A stretch of DNA of 53,929 bases. Source: Cysteiniphilum litorale (GTDB taxonomy: Bacteria > Pseudomonadota > Gammaproteobacteria > Francisellales > Francisellaceae). Shown here in pieces: positions 46,030-53,896 of the stretch. A program made the position numbers and the translations under genes. Positions within the stretch are counted from its first letter, which is position 1. Each line of letters begins with the position of its first letter. Below the pieces are notes generated by a model, which saw nothing but the letters and a program-made list of their open reading frames with translations, had not been told where the DNA came from and ran no database searches. The stretch spans positions 1-53,929 of the forward strand of contig NZ_QLIQ01000022.1 in the NCBI RefSeq assembly GCF_003428165.1, read 5' to 3'.

Positions 46030-46872
46030 ATGAATGATAAATTACAAAAAGTGATTACTTATATTGCCAAGCATCTTGATGAGAAACTTAGCTTGGATCA
46101 ATTAAGTTATATTGCATGCATTTCTAAGTACCATTTTCATCGTTTATTTACTGCTCATGTCGGTTTGTCTGTGCAGCAGTACATTCGTTGGTTGCGCTTA
46201 AAAAGGGCAGCTCATCAGTTGATTGTTGAGTCGGATAAATCAATTATTGATATTGCAATTGATGCAGGTTTTGAATCCCATGAAGCATTTACCAGAGCCT
46301 TTAAGCAGACTTCAGGTATCAGTCCAAAGGCATTTCGTATGCAAAAAGACTGGTCTTTATGGGAAAAAGTACCTTATCAGTTATCTCAAGAAGGAATAAA
46401 GGAAATGAATGTTGAAATTAAAGAAATGAAGGCAAGACGTTTAGCAGTGGTTGAGCATAGAGGTGATCCTAAGTTTATGGGAGCTAGTGTCAATCAATTA
46501 GTCACTTGGGCAAAAGCGCAAACGATGGATTTAAAACCCAAACCTGGAGAGGCTTTCGGTTTTGCTTATGATGATCCAAAGACAACACCTGTCACTGAGT
46601 TTCGATTTGATTTGGGTATTACCGTGCCTGAGAGTTTAAAAATGAGTCAGGATGTTGTAGAGAAATATTTACCAGCGGGGCGCTATGCGACAGCTTTGCA
46701 TAAAGGCTCACGTGATAATATTGACCAGCTAATATATGCACTTTATAGAGATTGGTTGCCAAACTCAGGTGAGGAGCTTGCTGATTTGCCGTGTATATTT
46801 TGCTATTACAATTTTGACCATGAAGTGGCTGATACAGAACTTTTAACGGAGTGTTGGCTATTGCTTAAATAG
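46030..46872 (+). CDS. AraC-family regulator with GyrI-like effector domain
   Basis: 280 aa. An N-terminal AraC double helix-turn-helix (LSLDQLSYIACISKYHFHRLFTAHVG and SIIDIAIDAGFESHEAFTRAFKQTSGISPKAFR) is followed by a SbmC/GyrI-like ligand domain (about 125-280: EMKARRLAVVEHRG and the ..PAGRYATALHKG.. strand). The order is that of Rob and MarA-like multidrug sensors. The frame also opens at TTG 46018; ATG 46030 is used. It may control the small VOC gene downstream or drug export genes elsewhere. Confidence 0.92.
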   Translation: MNDKLQKVITYIAKHLDEKLSLDQLSYIACISKYHFHRLFTAHVGLSVQQYIRWLRLKRAAHQLIVESDKSIIDIAIDAGFESHEAFTRAFKQTSGISPKAFRMQKDWSLWEKVPYQLSQEGIKEMNVEIKEMKARRLAVVEHRGDPKFMGASVNQLVTWAKAQTMDLKPKPGEAFGFAYDDPKTTPVTEFRFDLGITVPESLKMSQDVVEKYLPAGRYATALHKGSRDNIDQLIYALYRDWLPNSGEELADLPCIFCYYNFDHEVADTELLTECWLLLK

Positions 46873-46915
46873 TTTTTATACTAGAGACAAGATTTTATAA
46901 GTAAAGGGCGATGAA

Positions 46916-47206
46916 ATGGATAGAATTGATCATGTTGCTATTGTGGTCAAAGATTTAGAGGAAACACTTACATGGTATTTGTCGCACTTTAATGCCAAAC
47001 TGATTTATCAGGATGATACGTGGGCAATGATTGAATTTCAAAATATAAAGCTTGCGTTTGTTGTGCCGCATCAGCATCCGCCGCATATTGCGTTTAATTC
47101 TGAAAAAGCAGAGAGTTTTGGCAAGTTGAAACAACATCGCGATGGCACTGTATCATGTTATGCAAAAGATCCATCAGGCAATATTGTTGAATTTATTAAG
47201 CCATGA
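46916..47206 (+). CDS. VOC-family (glyoxalase/bleomycin resistance-like) protein
   Basis: 96-aa single vicinal-oxygen-chelate domain. RIDHVAIVVKDLEETLTWY at the start and the C-terminal KDPSGNIVEFIKP are the two metal-binding strand signatures. H6, H69 or the terminal Glu could ligate a metal. It is too short to be a complete glyoxalase monomer without dimerisation. It follows the AraC gene by 43 bases, consistent with a regulated resistance gene; the substrate is unknown. Confidence 0.85.
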   Translation: MDRIDHVAIVVKDLEETLTWYLSHFNAKLIYQDDTWAMIEFQNIKLAFVVPHQHPPHIAFNSEKAESFGKLKQHRDGTVSCYAKDPSGNIVEFIKP

Positions 47207-47322
47207 ATATTGCTATTTGCTACAAAAAACAATAGAATTTGCGAGCTTTTTAAAAAGCGCTTTAAATTATGATAACAAAAAGTCAAGCGGCATTATGTCA
47301 GCTTGAGCATTCGGAGAATACT

Positions 47323-47634
47323 ATGTTCGCAATTATTAAAAGTGGCGGTAAGCAGTACAAAGCCAAAGAAGGTGGTGTACTTAAGCTAGAAAAAATTGAA
47401 AAAGGCGTTGGAGAAACGATTGAGTTCACTGATGTGTTGATGTTGCAAAATGGCGATGAGATCAAAGTTGGCTGTCCTGTTGTTGATGGTGCCAAAGTGG
47501 TTGCTGAGATCGTTGAGCAAGGTCGTCATAAGAAAGTTCAGATTATCAAGTTTCGTCGTCGTAAGCACAGCATGAAACGTCAAGGTCATCGTCAGTATTA
47601 CACTGCGGTAAAAATCACAGCAATTCAAGGTTAA
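47323..47634 (+). CDS. rplU: 50S ribosomal protein L21
   Basis: Large-subunit protein that binds 23S r[21 protein letters not shown] opens the protein, and the C-terminal [25 protein letters not shown] is the standard end. The frame extends to 47269, but ATG 47323 follows CGGAG by 7 bases and matches the universal start (103 aa). It is followed by rpmA after 17 bases. Confidence 0.98.
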   Translation: MFAIIKSGGKQYKAKEGGVLKLEKIEKGVGETIEFTDVLMLQNGDEIKVGCPVVDGAKVVAEIVEQGRHKKVQIIKFRRRKHSMKRQGHRQYYTAVKITAIQG

Positions 47635-47651
47635 TTTAAGGAGTATAAAAC

Positions 47652-47918
47652 ATGGCTCATAAGAAAGCAGGCGGTAGTACTCGTAACGGTCGCGATTCCA
47701 ATCCTAAGTACCTAGGTGTTAAGCGCTATGGTGGTGAAACTGTTAAAGCAGGTTCAATTATCGTACGTCAACGTGGTACAAAATTCCACGCAGGTGTTAA
47801 CGTTGGTTGTGGTCGTGATCACACATTGTTTGCAACGACTGATGGTGTTGTTAAGTTCCACACAGGTGGTCCTTTAAATCGTCAATTCGTTTCAATCGAA
47901 GCAGTTGCTAACGCTTAA
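47652..47918 (+). CDS. rpmA: 50S ribosomal protein L27
   Basis: Protein whose N-terminus reaches the peptidyl transferase centre. [28 protein letters not shown] is unmistakable and does not carry the cleaved N-terminal extension seen in Firmicutes. The length of 88 aa is normal. In most genomes obg/cgtA follows; here queA does, after a strong terminator. Confidence 0.98.
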   Translation: MAHKKAGGSTRNGRDSNPKYLGVKRYGGETVKAGSIIVRQRGTKFHAGVNVGCGRDHTLFATTDGVVKFHTGGPLNRQFVSIEAVANA

Positions 47919-47944
47919 TTATCGATTAGCGAAAGCAAACAAAT

Positions 47945-47974
47945 AAAAAAGGCGCCGGATTGGCGCCTTTTTTA
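47945..47974. terminator. Bidirectional rho-independent terminator after rpmA
   Basis: AAAAAAGGCGCC, a 4-base loop and GGCGCCTTTTTT form a GC-rich hairpin with A and T runs on both sides. It closes the rplU-rpmA operon 26 bases after the rpmA stop. Confidence 0.9.
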
Positions 47975-47991
47975 TTGCTATTTGTTTTATA

Positions 47992-48016
47992 CAAGGGCGT
48001 ATTGCATACGCCCTTG
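47992..48016 (+). promoter_or_regulatory. Perfect 11-base palindromic hairpin before queA
   Basis: CAAGGGCGTAT, a 3-base loop and its exact inverse lie between the rpmA terminator and queA. No T run follows, so it is not a normal terminator. It might be an operator, a 5'-leader hairpin for queA or a back-up terminator. No preQ1 riboswitch was recognised. Confidence 0.45.
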
Positions 48017-48064
48017 AGAAGTTTATCTCATTAAATTGTATTGTTTATAGAGGATGTGACACTT

Positions 48065-49084
48065 GTGAAAACAGAACTTTTTGATTATGAACTACCTGAG
48101 CATCTTATTGCGCGCTATCCAGCAAAAGAGCGTGATCAAAGTCGTTTATTGGTACTTGATCGCCAAAAACAAGCACTAACAAATCATATTTTCAGTGAGA
48201 TTGTTGATTATATACAAGCAGGTGATTTGGTTGTTTTTAATAATTCACGGGTGATGGCAGCGCGCCTTTTTGGACAAAAAGAAACCGGTGCCAAACTTGA
48301 ATTTCTGATTGAAAAAGTAGTAAATGATAAGCTTTTTATTAGTCATGTTCGCGCTAATAAAGCACCTAAACTCGACTCAGTGGTTGAAATCGCTGATGTT
48401 AAAGCACGTGTGATCGAGAAAAATGACGGGTTATATCATATTGAATTAATTGATGGCAATGTATGGCAGTTAATGGCTGAGCATGGTCATATGCCACTGC
48501 CTCCTTATATGAAGCGTCAAGACGAAACCTTTGATATAGAACGCTATCAGACGGTTTATAGTGAGCTTCTTGGCTCTGTTGCAGCACCAACTGCAGGGCT
48601 TCATTTCACAAAAGAGATATTGCAAAAAATAAAAGACAAAGGTGCTGATATTGCTTATGTAACGTTGCATGTCGGCTCTGGCACCTTTAAGCCAGTGCAA
48701 ACGAATGATATTCATGAACATATTATGCATAGTGAATTGATTGATGTGCCACAAAACGTGTGTGATCAGATTTGTAAAACCAAATCGCAAGGCGGGCGTG
48801 TAATCGCTGTGGGTACAACCTCAGTGCGCTCATTGGAAACCGCGGCAGCTAATGGCAATGGTGAGATAAAGGCATTTTATGGTGAGAGTGATATTTTTCT
48901 GTATCCTGGGAAAACATTCCATGTTGTTGATGCAATGGTTACCAATTTTCATTTGCCAAAATCAACATTAATTATGTTAGTTAGTGCCTTTTCTTCAATT
49001 GATATGATAAAAAAAGCATATCGCCATGCAATAGATGACAACTATCGCTTTTATAGTTATGGTGATGCTATGTTTATTCATTAA
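48065..49084 (+). CDS. queA: S-adenosylmethionine:tRNA ribosyltransferase-isomerase
   Basis: Transfers the ribosyl of SAM to preQ1-modified tRNA, making epoxyqueuosine. LFDYELPEHLIARYPAKERDQSRLL opens the protein, and VVFNNSRVMAARLFG, HMPLPPYMKR, APTAGLHFT, HVGSGTFKPV and TNFHLPKSTLIMLVSAF follow. The frame starts at ATG 48041, but GAGG lies 10 bases before GTG 48065 (VKTELFDYELPE), the usual QueA N-terminus; this start gives 339 aa. The usual partner tgt is not next to it. Confidence 0.95.
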   Translation: MKTELFDYELPEHLIARYPAKERDQSRLLVLDRQKQALTNHIFSEIVDYIQAGDLVVFNNSRVMAARLFGQKETGAKLEFLIEKVVNDKLFISHVRANKAPKLDSVVEIADVKARVIEKNDGLYHIELIDGNVWQLMAEHGHMPLPPYMKRQDETFDIERYQTVYSELLGSVAAPTAGLHFTKEILQKIKDKGADIAYVTLHVGSGTFKPVQTNDIHEHIMHSELIDVPQNVCDQICKTKSQGGRVIAVGTTSVRSLETAAANGNGEIKAFYGESDIFLYPGKTFHVVDAMVTNFHLPKSTLIMLVSAFSSIDMIKKAYRHAIDDNYRFYSYGDAMFIH

Positions 49085-49097
49085 AGTCTCAACCATA

Positions 49098-49637
49098 ATG
49101 ACAAAAATATGCATTGTTTTATCTCTTTTAACCGTAAGTGCTTTTAGTGTGTCATCAGCTTTTGCAGCAACAGAGCCGACAGCTAGTCCAACACATAGCG
49201 CTATGGCTGAATCGCAACCTCAGCAGCAAGCAACAATTGTCAGTGACACATCGCAAACAGGTAGTCGAATGAAGGTCATCTCTCCGGGAAATCAATCGAT
49301 CTCTTTGGAAGATCAGCTAAGAGGTGTGCAGGCACCTCAAGCCATTATGCCTGAAAATCCTGTTGCAGTTTCACAAACAGCACAAATTAATTATCCAGTA
49401 ACGGTTGGCAATGAAGGGCAGATTGATCAGCTGCAAACGGAGCTTAGCAATATGTTTGTTAAAGCGGACAAAAATGCAGATGATCTCACGAAATATCAGC
49501 AATATAGTTTATATCTAGCCTATAAACAGGCACAGCAAAATCAGTTGCTACTTGAGCAAAATAATAAAATTATTTTAGCTTTAGAGAAAATTTCGTTACA
49601 GAATCAGTTGCTGCTCGCACACCAAACTTCAAAATAA
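49098..49637 (+). CDS. Exported protein of unknown function
   Basis: 179 aa from ATG 49098, 13 bases after the queA stop. A clear Sec signal peptide (MTKICIVLSLLTVSAFSVSSAFA, cut near AFA|A) precedes a Thr/Ser/Pro/Gln-rich mature part and a C-terminal Gln/Leu-rich helix (YLAYKQAQQNQLLLEQNNKIILALEKISLQNQLLL) that looks like a coiled coil. No known domain was recognised. Several frames overlap the queA end, but this start is the only one preceding the signal peptide. Confidence 0.75.
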   Translation: MTKICIVLSLLTVSAFSVSSAFAATEPTASPTHSAMAESQPQQQATIVSDTSQTGSRMKVISPGNQSISLEDQLRGVQAPQAIMPENPVAVSQTAQINYPVTVGNEGQIDQLQTELSNMFVKADKNADDLTKYQQYSLYLAYKQAQQNQLLLEQNNKIILALEKISLQNQLLLAHQTSK

Positions 49638-49714
49638 TTATTTCAACTCCCAACACCTATCTCCTTAACTCCTAACACCTGACTCGTGCGCCGTCTTTTT
49701 ATATTTAAAATGTA

Positions 49715-49898
49715 GGCTATGACCATATTCCTGCCCACTTTGTTTGTGTAAGCGTTGGCTGAGCGTAAGTCGAAGCCTCTATGAAGTGTGATTTTACCAA
49801 GATTACCCACTTCGACTGATGCTTAGTGCATCGCTTCAACTTACGCTCAGGGTACGGTGAGAACTTATGGGTGAATATTTAGTCTTAGCCAGAAAGCC
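49715..49898 (-). mobile_element. R1 MITE-like element, copy 2, with 8-bp target duplication
   Basis: 184-base element in the 321-base gap before the EamA gene, inverted relative to copy 1. Ends are GGCTATGACCATATTC on the left and, inverted, GGCTTTCTGGCTAAGAC on the right. The perfect direct repeat AAAATGTA flanks it at 49707-49714 and 49899-49906. The interior matches copy 1 nearly throughout. Confidence 0.88.
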
Positions 49899-49958
49899 AA
49901 AATGTAAATATTGCATTTTAAAAATTAAAAATTATAATAATCATTAATTATAAAATAT

Positions 49959-50852
49959 ATGCTTAAGTTAAATCGAATGAGAAATAGTTATTTAGGGGTT
50001 AGTTTCACGTTGCTAAGTGCATTAATTTATGCGTTTCAAGCCGCCTTGATTAAGAAGTTTAATATCGGATTAAGCGTGCCTGTGATTGTATTTAGTCAGA
50101 GTTTAGTTGCGTTGATTTTGATATTGCCAATTATCTTGTATAAAAAGCATCAATGGCAGGTCAATTTATTAAAAACCCAAGTGCCATGGCAGCATTTGGC
50201 AAGAACGATTTTTAGTTTGGGGATCAGCTATTTTTTGTTTATTGCAATTATGCATGTGCCACTAGTCGATGGTGTGTTGTTAGCAAATACGGCACCATTT
50301 TTTGTGCCATTTATCTTATTCATTTTTATGCGACAAAAGTTTCAGCATGCCTTATGGTTGCCGTTAATTATTGGTTTTGTTGGTGTTATGATGATTCTAA
50401 AGCCAGATGCTAAAATCATGAATCCTTACGCCATTGTTGCTTTGGGTGCGGGTTTATCCATGGCTTTATCAATTATTATGGTGCGTAAAATTTCAAGCTA
50501 TGATAATGGCTTGACGACTGTTTTTTATTACTTTTTGTTTTCAAGTATTATTGCTGGAGTTGTTAGTATTCCTTTTTGGCAAGAAATATGGCTTTATGCA
50601 CTTTTAATACTCGTTGCAATTGGGGTGTTGTTTTTCTTTGTACAATATCTTTTGGTGTTGGCATTAGGTTATATTCAAGTACAAAGTTTCTCTGTGCTAT
50701 ACTATGCTAATGTTATTTTTGCGGCAGTCATTGGCGTCTTTTTTTTCGCAGATCGTTATGACTGGCTGACACTTGCGGGAATAGTGCTGACAATTATGAG
50801 TGCCATTGTTATAATCCAGCTTCAGGCACAACGTCAAAAGGTAATAAGCTAA
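49959..50852 (+). CDS. EamA/DMT-family transporter
   Basis: Ten-helix inner-membrane exporter of 297 aa. Two EamA repeats are visible: residues 8-145 and about 150-290. SALIYAFQAALIKKF and the FSLGISYFLFIAIMHVPLVDGVLLANTAPFFVP stretch are typical of the drug/metabolite superfamily. The substrate is unknown. It is paired with the MarR gene, whose start follows after 2 bases. Confidence 0.9.
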   Translation: MLKLNRMRNSYLGVSFTLLSALIYAFQAALIKKFNIGLSVPVIVFSQSLVALILILPIILYKKHQWQVNLLKTQVPWQHLARTIFSLGISYFLFIAIMHVPLVDGVLLANTAPFFVPFILFIFMRQKFQHALWLPLIIGFVGVMMILKPDAKIMNPYAIVALGAGLSMALSIIMVRKISSYDNGLTTVFYYFLFSSIIAGVVSIPFWQEIWLYALLILVAIGVLFFFVQYLLVLALGYIQVQSFSVLYYANVIFAAVIGVFFFADRYDWLTLAGIVLTIMSAIVIIQLQAQRQKVIS

Positions 50853-50854
50853 GC

Positions 50855-51325
50855 ATGTCAGATGCGACAACACAACTGTTAGAATTTGCGATTTGCGATA
50901 CAGGATTGTTAATTCGTAAGATTTATAATTTTCATGCAAAAGAATTAGGTTTAAATGTTTTAGATCGACGTGTACTGGTGCATGCAAGGTTTCGTCCAAA
51001 GCTTACTCAAATTGAGTTAGCAGGACATCTAGAGATCGAGGCACAAAATCTTATTCGCGTGCTTGATCGCTTGAGTGATCAAGGTCTTGTTGAGCGCATT
51101 GCACATGAGAGTGATCGTCGTGCAAAATGCGTTATTGTTACTAAGCGTGGACTTGCTGTTTTGGAAGAGCTGGATAAAGCAGTAAAACAGCATTATGCGC
51201 AGATCTTAGTTGGCGTGGATCTAGATGAAAAAAATGCGCTTATCGCGACATTGGATAAGCTGAAAATTAATCTAGCAAATACGCTAGAGGATATGCAAAG
51301 TCAAGATGCACAAACTCAGGCATAG
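50855..51325 (+). CDS. MarR-family transcriptional regulator
   Basis: 156 aa winged-helix regulator. The recognition helix region KLTQIELAGHLEIEAQNLIRVLDRLSDQGLVERIAHESDRRAKCVIVTKRG (about residues 49-98) is the MarR signature, and the acidic wing includes DRRAK. It is co-translated with the EamA exporter, which it may regulate; the ligand is unknown. Confidence 0.92.
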   Translation: MSDATTQLLEFAICDTGLLIRKIYNFHAKELGLNVLDRRVLVHARFRPKLTQIELAGHLEIEAQNLIRVLDRLSDQGLVERIAHESDRRAKCVIVTKRGLAVLEELDKAVKQHYAQILVGVDLDEKNALIATLDKLKINLANTLEDMQSQDAQTQA

Positions 51326-51427
51326 CTTTTTGTTATGTGCTTGATTATTTTATTTTATTGGATTGATCAAGTGTTCTATGTGACAATTCATCTTGTGTCG
51401 AGAGAATTGTTCATTTAGGAGCACAAA

Positions 51428-51751
51428 ATGCCGAATCAATACAGTAATAACTTTGAGTTAAATGTTCTTAAAAAATATGGCAAGCCTGCTGAGAAAGTTT
51501 TAAATGATTTACATGACCAAGGCGTTTCTTACAGTGAAGCTTCTGAACTGATGGGTTATCAAGTCTGGACGGTTAAGCGCTGGTGCCGTCGCTATGGAAT
51601 TAGTCTTGCGCAGAAAGAGCTAAATACTGAGATCAATAATCGTGAGTTTATGAATAAATTTCATGAGCAAGAATTAAATAAATATAATATCTTAAGTCGC
51701 AAGTGGGTTATATACCGCCCGCAAACCATTTTACAGAATTTCTATCATTGA
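51428..51751 (+). CDS. Helix-turn-helix protein, tail supplied by an R5 repeat
   Basis: 107 aa. The segment GVSYSEASELMGYQVWTVKRWCRRYGISL (about residues 32-60) resembles a helix-turn-helix of transposase or phage-regulator type. The family is not recognised. From base 51709 the frame runs into the R5 palindromic repeat, so about the last 14 residues (VIYRPQTILQNFYH) come from the repeat. The original protein probably ended differently. The ribosome binding site AGGAG is good. Confidence 0.55.
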   Translation: MPNQYSNNFELNVLKKYGKPAEKVLNDLHDQGVSYSEASELMGYQVWTVKRWCRRYGISLAQKELNTEINNREFMNKFHEQELNKYNILSRKWVIYRPQTILQNFYH

Positions 51752-51880
51752 ATTTTTCGCACTTCTGAATGATTTGATTTTGCTAATAGTCCTAGCTATT
51801 ACCTGTAATCCAATCATTCAGAAGCATCAAAAACTTCTTTGACATTAAACACCGCAAAATGATTAACGAGCGGTATATTG
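51709..51880. repeat. Repeat R5, full element
   Basis: 172-base palindromic element. Outer arms ATATACCGCCCGCAAACCATTTT and the inverse near 51853-51880 (about 18 of 24 bases match); inner perfect 13-base arms CTTCTGAATGATT (51762-51774) and AATCATTCAGAAG (51812-51824). It overlaps the tail of the HTH gene and ends 9 bases before the hydroxylase stop. A half copy lies upstream of nadB. Confidence 0.72.
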
Positions 51881-51888
51881 CATTAATC

Positions 51889-52509
51889 TTACTCGTTAAA
51901 CCCAGAGATTTGTTTAGCCGTTGGACTTTTGGCAACATCATTACGTTCTTTAAATGTGCCAAAGCATAAGTCACCTAGATAGTTAGTAATACCCCAACAG
52001 TAGTTTTCATTATGAAAATGGTGGCGCATGTGCGCGCGTTTTAACCTGTGTCCAACCTGCGTCATGGGTTGATATGCAGGGGTGTGATGAGCCAAATGCA
52101 TCCATTCATAGAAAAGATAATATAAAATGCCAAATGTAAATGGCACAAGTGCTACACTAAAGCTCCAACTAATAAGTGCAAACAAAAGGTAAGTCTGAAT
52201 AAGATGCAAGATAATGGCTGACCATGGTGCAAATAATAGCTCAACATCTTGTGGATATTTATGATGACCATGATGTAGCCTTATTTGAAAATTGCGGAAA
52301 ACTCCGTGTTTTTCAGTAAGCTTGGCATGCAATAAATATTTATGGGCATACCATTCATAAAAAGGTGCAATGATAATCGGTAAAAATAACCACCACCAGT
52401 GACTGCCAAATACACCTATAAAAATACTAAGTGCTAAAAAGGCGAAAAAAAGCACCCAAAGAACCTGTACGGTGCGATGCGTAAAATAAACCTTAAATAC
52501 TTCCTGCAT
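51889..52509 (-). CDS. Fatty acid hydroxylase / sterol desaturase-superfamily membrane protein
   Basis: 206 aa, about four membrane segments. The di-iron histidine clusters of this superfamily are present: HKYLLH near residue 51, HHGHHKYP near 78, HLAHH near 145 and HMRHHFH near 169. The substrate, a lipid or carotenoid chain, is not predictable. It lies alone, transcribed on the minus strand. Confidence 0.87.
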   Translation of the reverse strand: MQEVFKVYFTHRTVQVLWVLFFAFLALSIFIGVFGSHWWWLFLPIIIAPFYEWYAHKYLLHAKLTEKHGVFRNFQIRLHHGHHKYPQDVELLFAPWSAIILHLIQTYLLFALISWSFSVALVPFTFGILYYLFYEWMHLAHHTPAYQPMTQVGHRLKRAHMRHHFHNENYCWGITNYLGDLCFGTFKERNDVAKSPTAKQISGFNE

Positions 52510-52600
52510 AAGTTTGTTTTTTTGATCAGTTCAAAGATGGTGTGATTGTAGCAGCTGGTGAATTTCACTGCTATTAAAACAATCGATGAATATAAATTTA

Positions 52601-52753
52601 GGCTAAAATTAAATATTCACTCACAAGTGTTCATCGTGCCCTGAGCGTAAGTCGAAGGGGAAATTTGGAAAAATCACACTTCATAGAGGCTTCGACTTAT
52701 GCTCAGCCAGCGCTTATACAATCAAGGTGGGCTGTAATATGATCATTATTGCC
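52601..52753 (+). mobile_element. R1 MITE-like element, copy 3, with 8-bp target duplication
   Basis: 153-base element in the 332-base gap between the hydroxylase and marC. It starts GGCTAAAATTAAATATTC and ends TGATCATTATTGCC. The perfect direct repeat TAAATTTA flanks it at 52593-52600 and 52754-52761. The core CTGAGCGTAAGTCGAAGG and the inverse CTTCGACTTATGCTCAGCC are present, with about 12 bases deleted in the middle compared with copy 1. Confidence 0.88.
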
Positions 52754-52841
52754 TAAATTTATTGAATGCTTTAATGAAAAAACTCTAACAATAAGCTAGG
52801 CTAAATAAGCTAGATAGGTTAAGAGAAAGTAAGGAAAGTAG

Positions 52842-53450
52842 ATGTTAAGTTTCGCCATCGCGTTAATCGTCATTATGAACCCTATTGGTAATTTAGCCAT
52901 TTATATTGGATTGATTACAGGTCGGGATGAAAAGGACTGTAATAAAACCGCTAAAATCTGTGGCATTGCTATTTTTGTATTATTAATGATTTCGCTGTGG
53001 ATTGGCTGGCCGATTTTAAACTTCTTTGGGATCAGTATTGGGGCGTTTAAATTAGCAGGTGGTCTGATCGTTTTACGCATTGCTTTATCGATGATTCAAG
53101 GGGGCAATCATACACATAAAAAAGGTGAAAAGAAGATAGCTGATGAAAAGCAACCATCTATTGCTGTGGTACCAATGGCAATTCCCGTCATTGCAGGTCC
53201 TGGTGCTATGGCGGTTATTATTACCCATGCACATGATTTTACTTTGTGGCAATTTTTGATGGCAAGCATTATATGTGCTGTGATTTCAGTCTTGTTTTGG
53301 TTATTACTAAAATTCACACCTAAGCTTGCACGCTTTCTTAGTGAAGAAGCGTTATCGGTAATATCGCGTGTTATGGGACTTATTTTAGCGGCTATTGCCA
53401 TTCAGATGATGGCAGGTGGAGTTACGGCACTTTTTCCCATATTAAAGTAA
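52842..53450 (+). CDS. MarC-family (UPF0056) membrane protein
   Basis: 202 aa with six predicted membrane segments. The N-terminal FAIALIVIMNPIGNLAIYIGLI and the second-half motif VVPMAIPVIAGPGAMAVIIT are the MarC repeat. The family was once linked to multiple antibiotic resistance but its function is unresolved. It has its own AAGGAAAG ribosome binding site. Confidence 0.9.
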   Translation: MLSFAIALIVIMNPIGNLAIYIGLITGRDEKDCNKTAKICGIAIFVLLMISLWIGWPILNFFGISIGAFKLAGGLIVLRIALSMIQGGNHTHKKGEKKIADEKQPSIAVVPMAIPVIAGPGAMAVIITHAHDFTLWQFLMASIICAVISVLFWLLLKFTPKLARFLSEEALSVISRVMGLILAAIAIQMMAGGVTALFPILK

Positions 53451-53569
53451 ATACATTTGATCAAAAAGCCTAATATACCCATAAAGATATTTGATTGTAT
53501 TTAAGACATTAAGTGTAAATATAATGATTTCGAAATTAAAGTAAATTTTATAGACACTTAGGAGAGAAA

Positions 53570-53896
53570 ATGCAAATAAGAACATCTATTTCAATTTTAA
53601 TAGGTTTAGGTATAACCAGTCAGGCATTTGCAGGTTGGGGAACAGGTTGGAATGTTGAGATGACAAATCTAACCCCAAGAGATATACAGGTATACCCTTA
53701 TAACTGTAAGGCAAATAGCAAAGCAAAAAATGATACCATCACCATTAAGCTTAAGAATGGGGATACAAGAATATGTTCTTGGAAAGAGAAAGATACATCA
53801 AGTTATTCTACCCCAAAGTGTCAATACAGTTTTTTAAAAATTCTTATTCCTATACATGTCATGCAACCTGCAATGTTTTTTGCGCCTGACTTTTAA
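53570..53896 (+). CDS. Small secreted cysteine-containing protein with possible -1 frameshift
   Basis: 108 aa in the 0 frame. A signal peptide (MQIRTSISILIGLGITSQAFA, cut near AFA|G) is followed by a small Lys/Thr-rich mature protein with three cysteines (C44 region, RICSW, PKCQY). At 53830-53836 lies the heptamer T_TTT_TTA, in the correct phase for -1 slippage, followed by A5. The 0 frame ends in a hydrophobic tail (ILIPIHVMQPAMFFAPDF). The -1 frame would end at 53889 with SYSYTCHATCNVFCA, adding three cysteines. Either a programmed frameshift or an indel is possible. Function unknown. Confidence 0.6.
   Translation: MQIRTSISILIGLGITSQAFAGWGTGWNVEMTNLTPRDIQVYPYNCKANSKAKNDTITIKLKNGDTRICSWKEKDTSSYSTPKCQYSFLKILIPIHVMQPAMFFAPDF

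Noticed and set aside
50697-50999. 100-aa minus-strand frame across the EamA/MarR junction
   Set aside because: Antisense to two clear genes; no start signal or recognisable domain.
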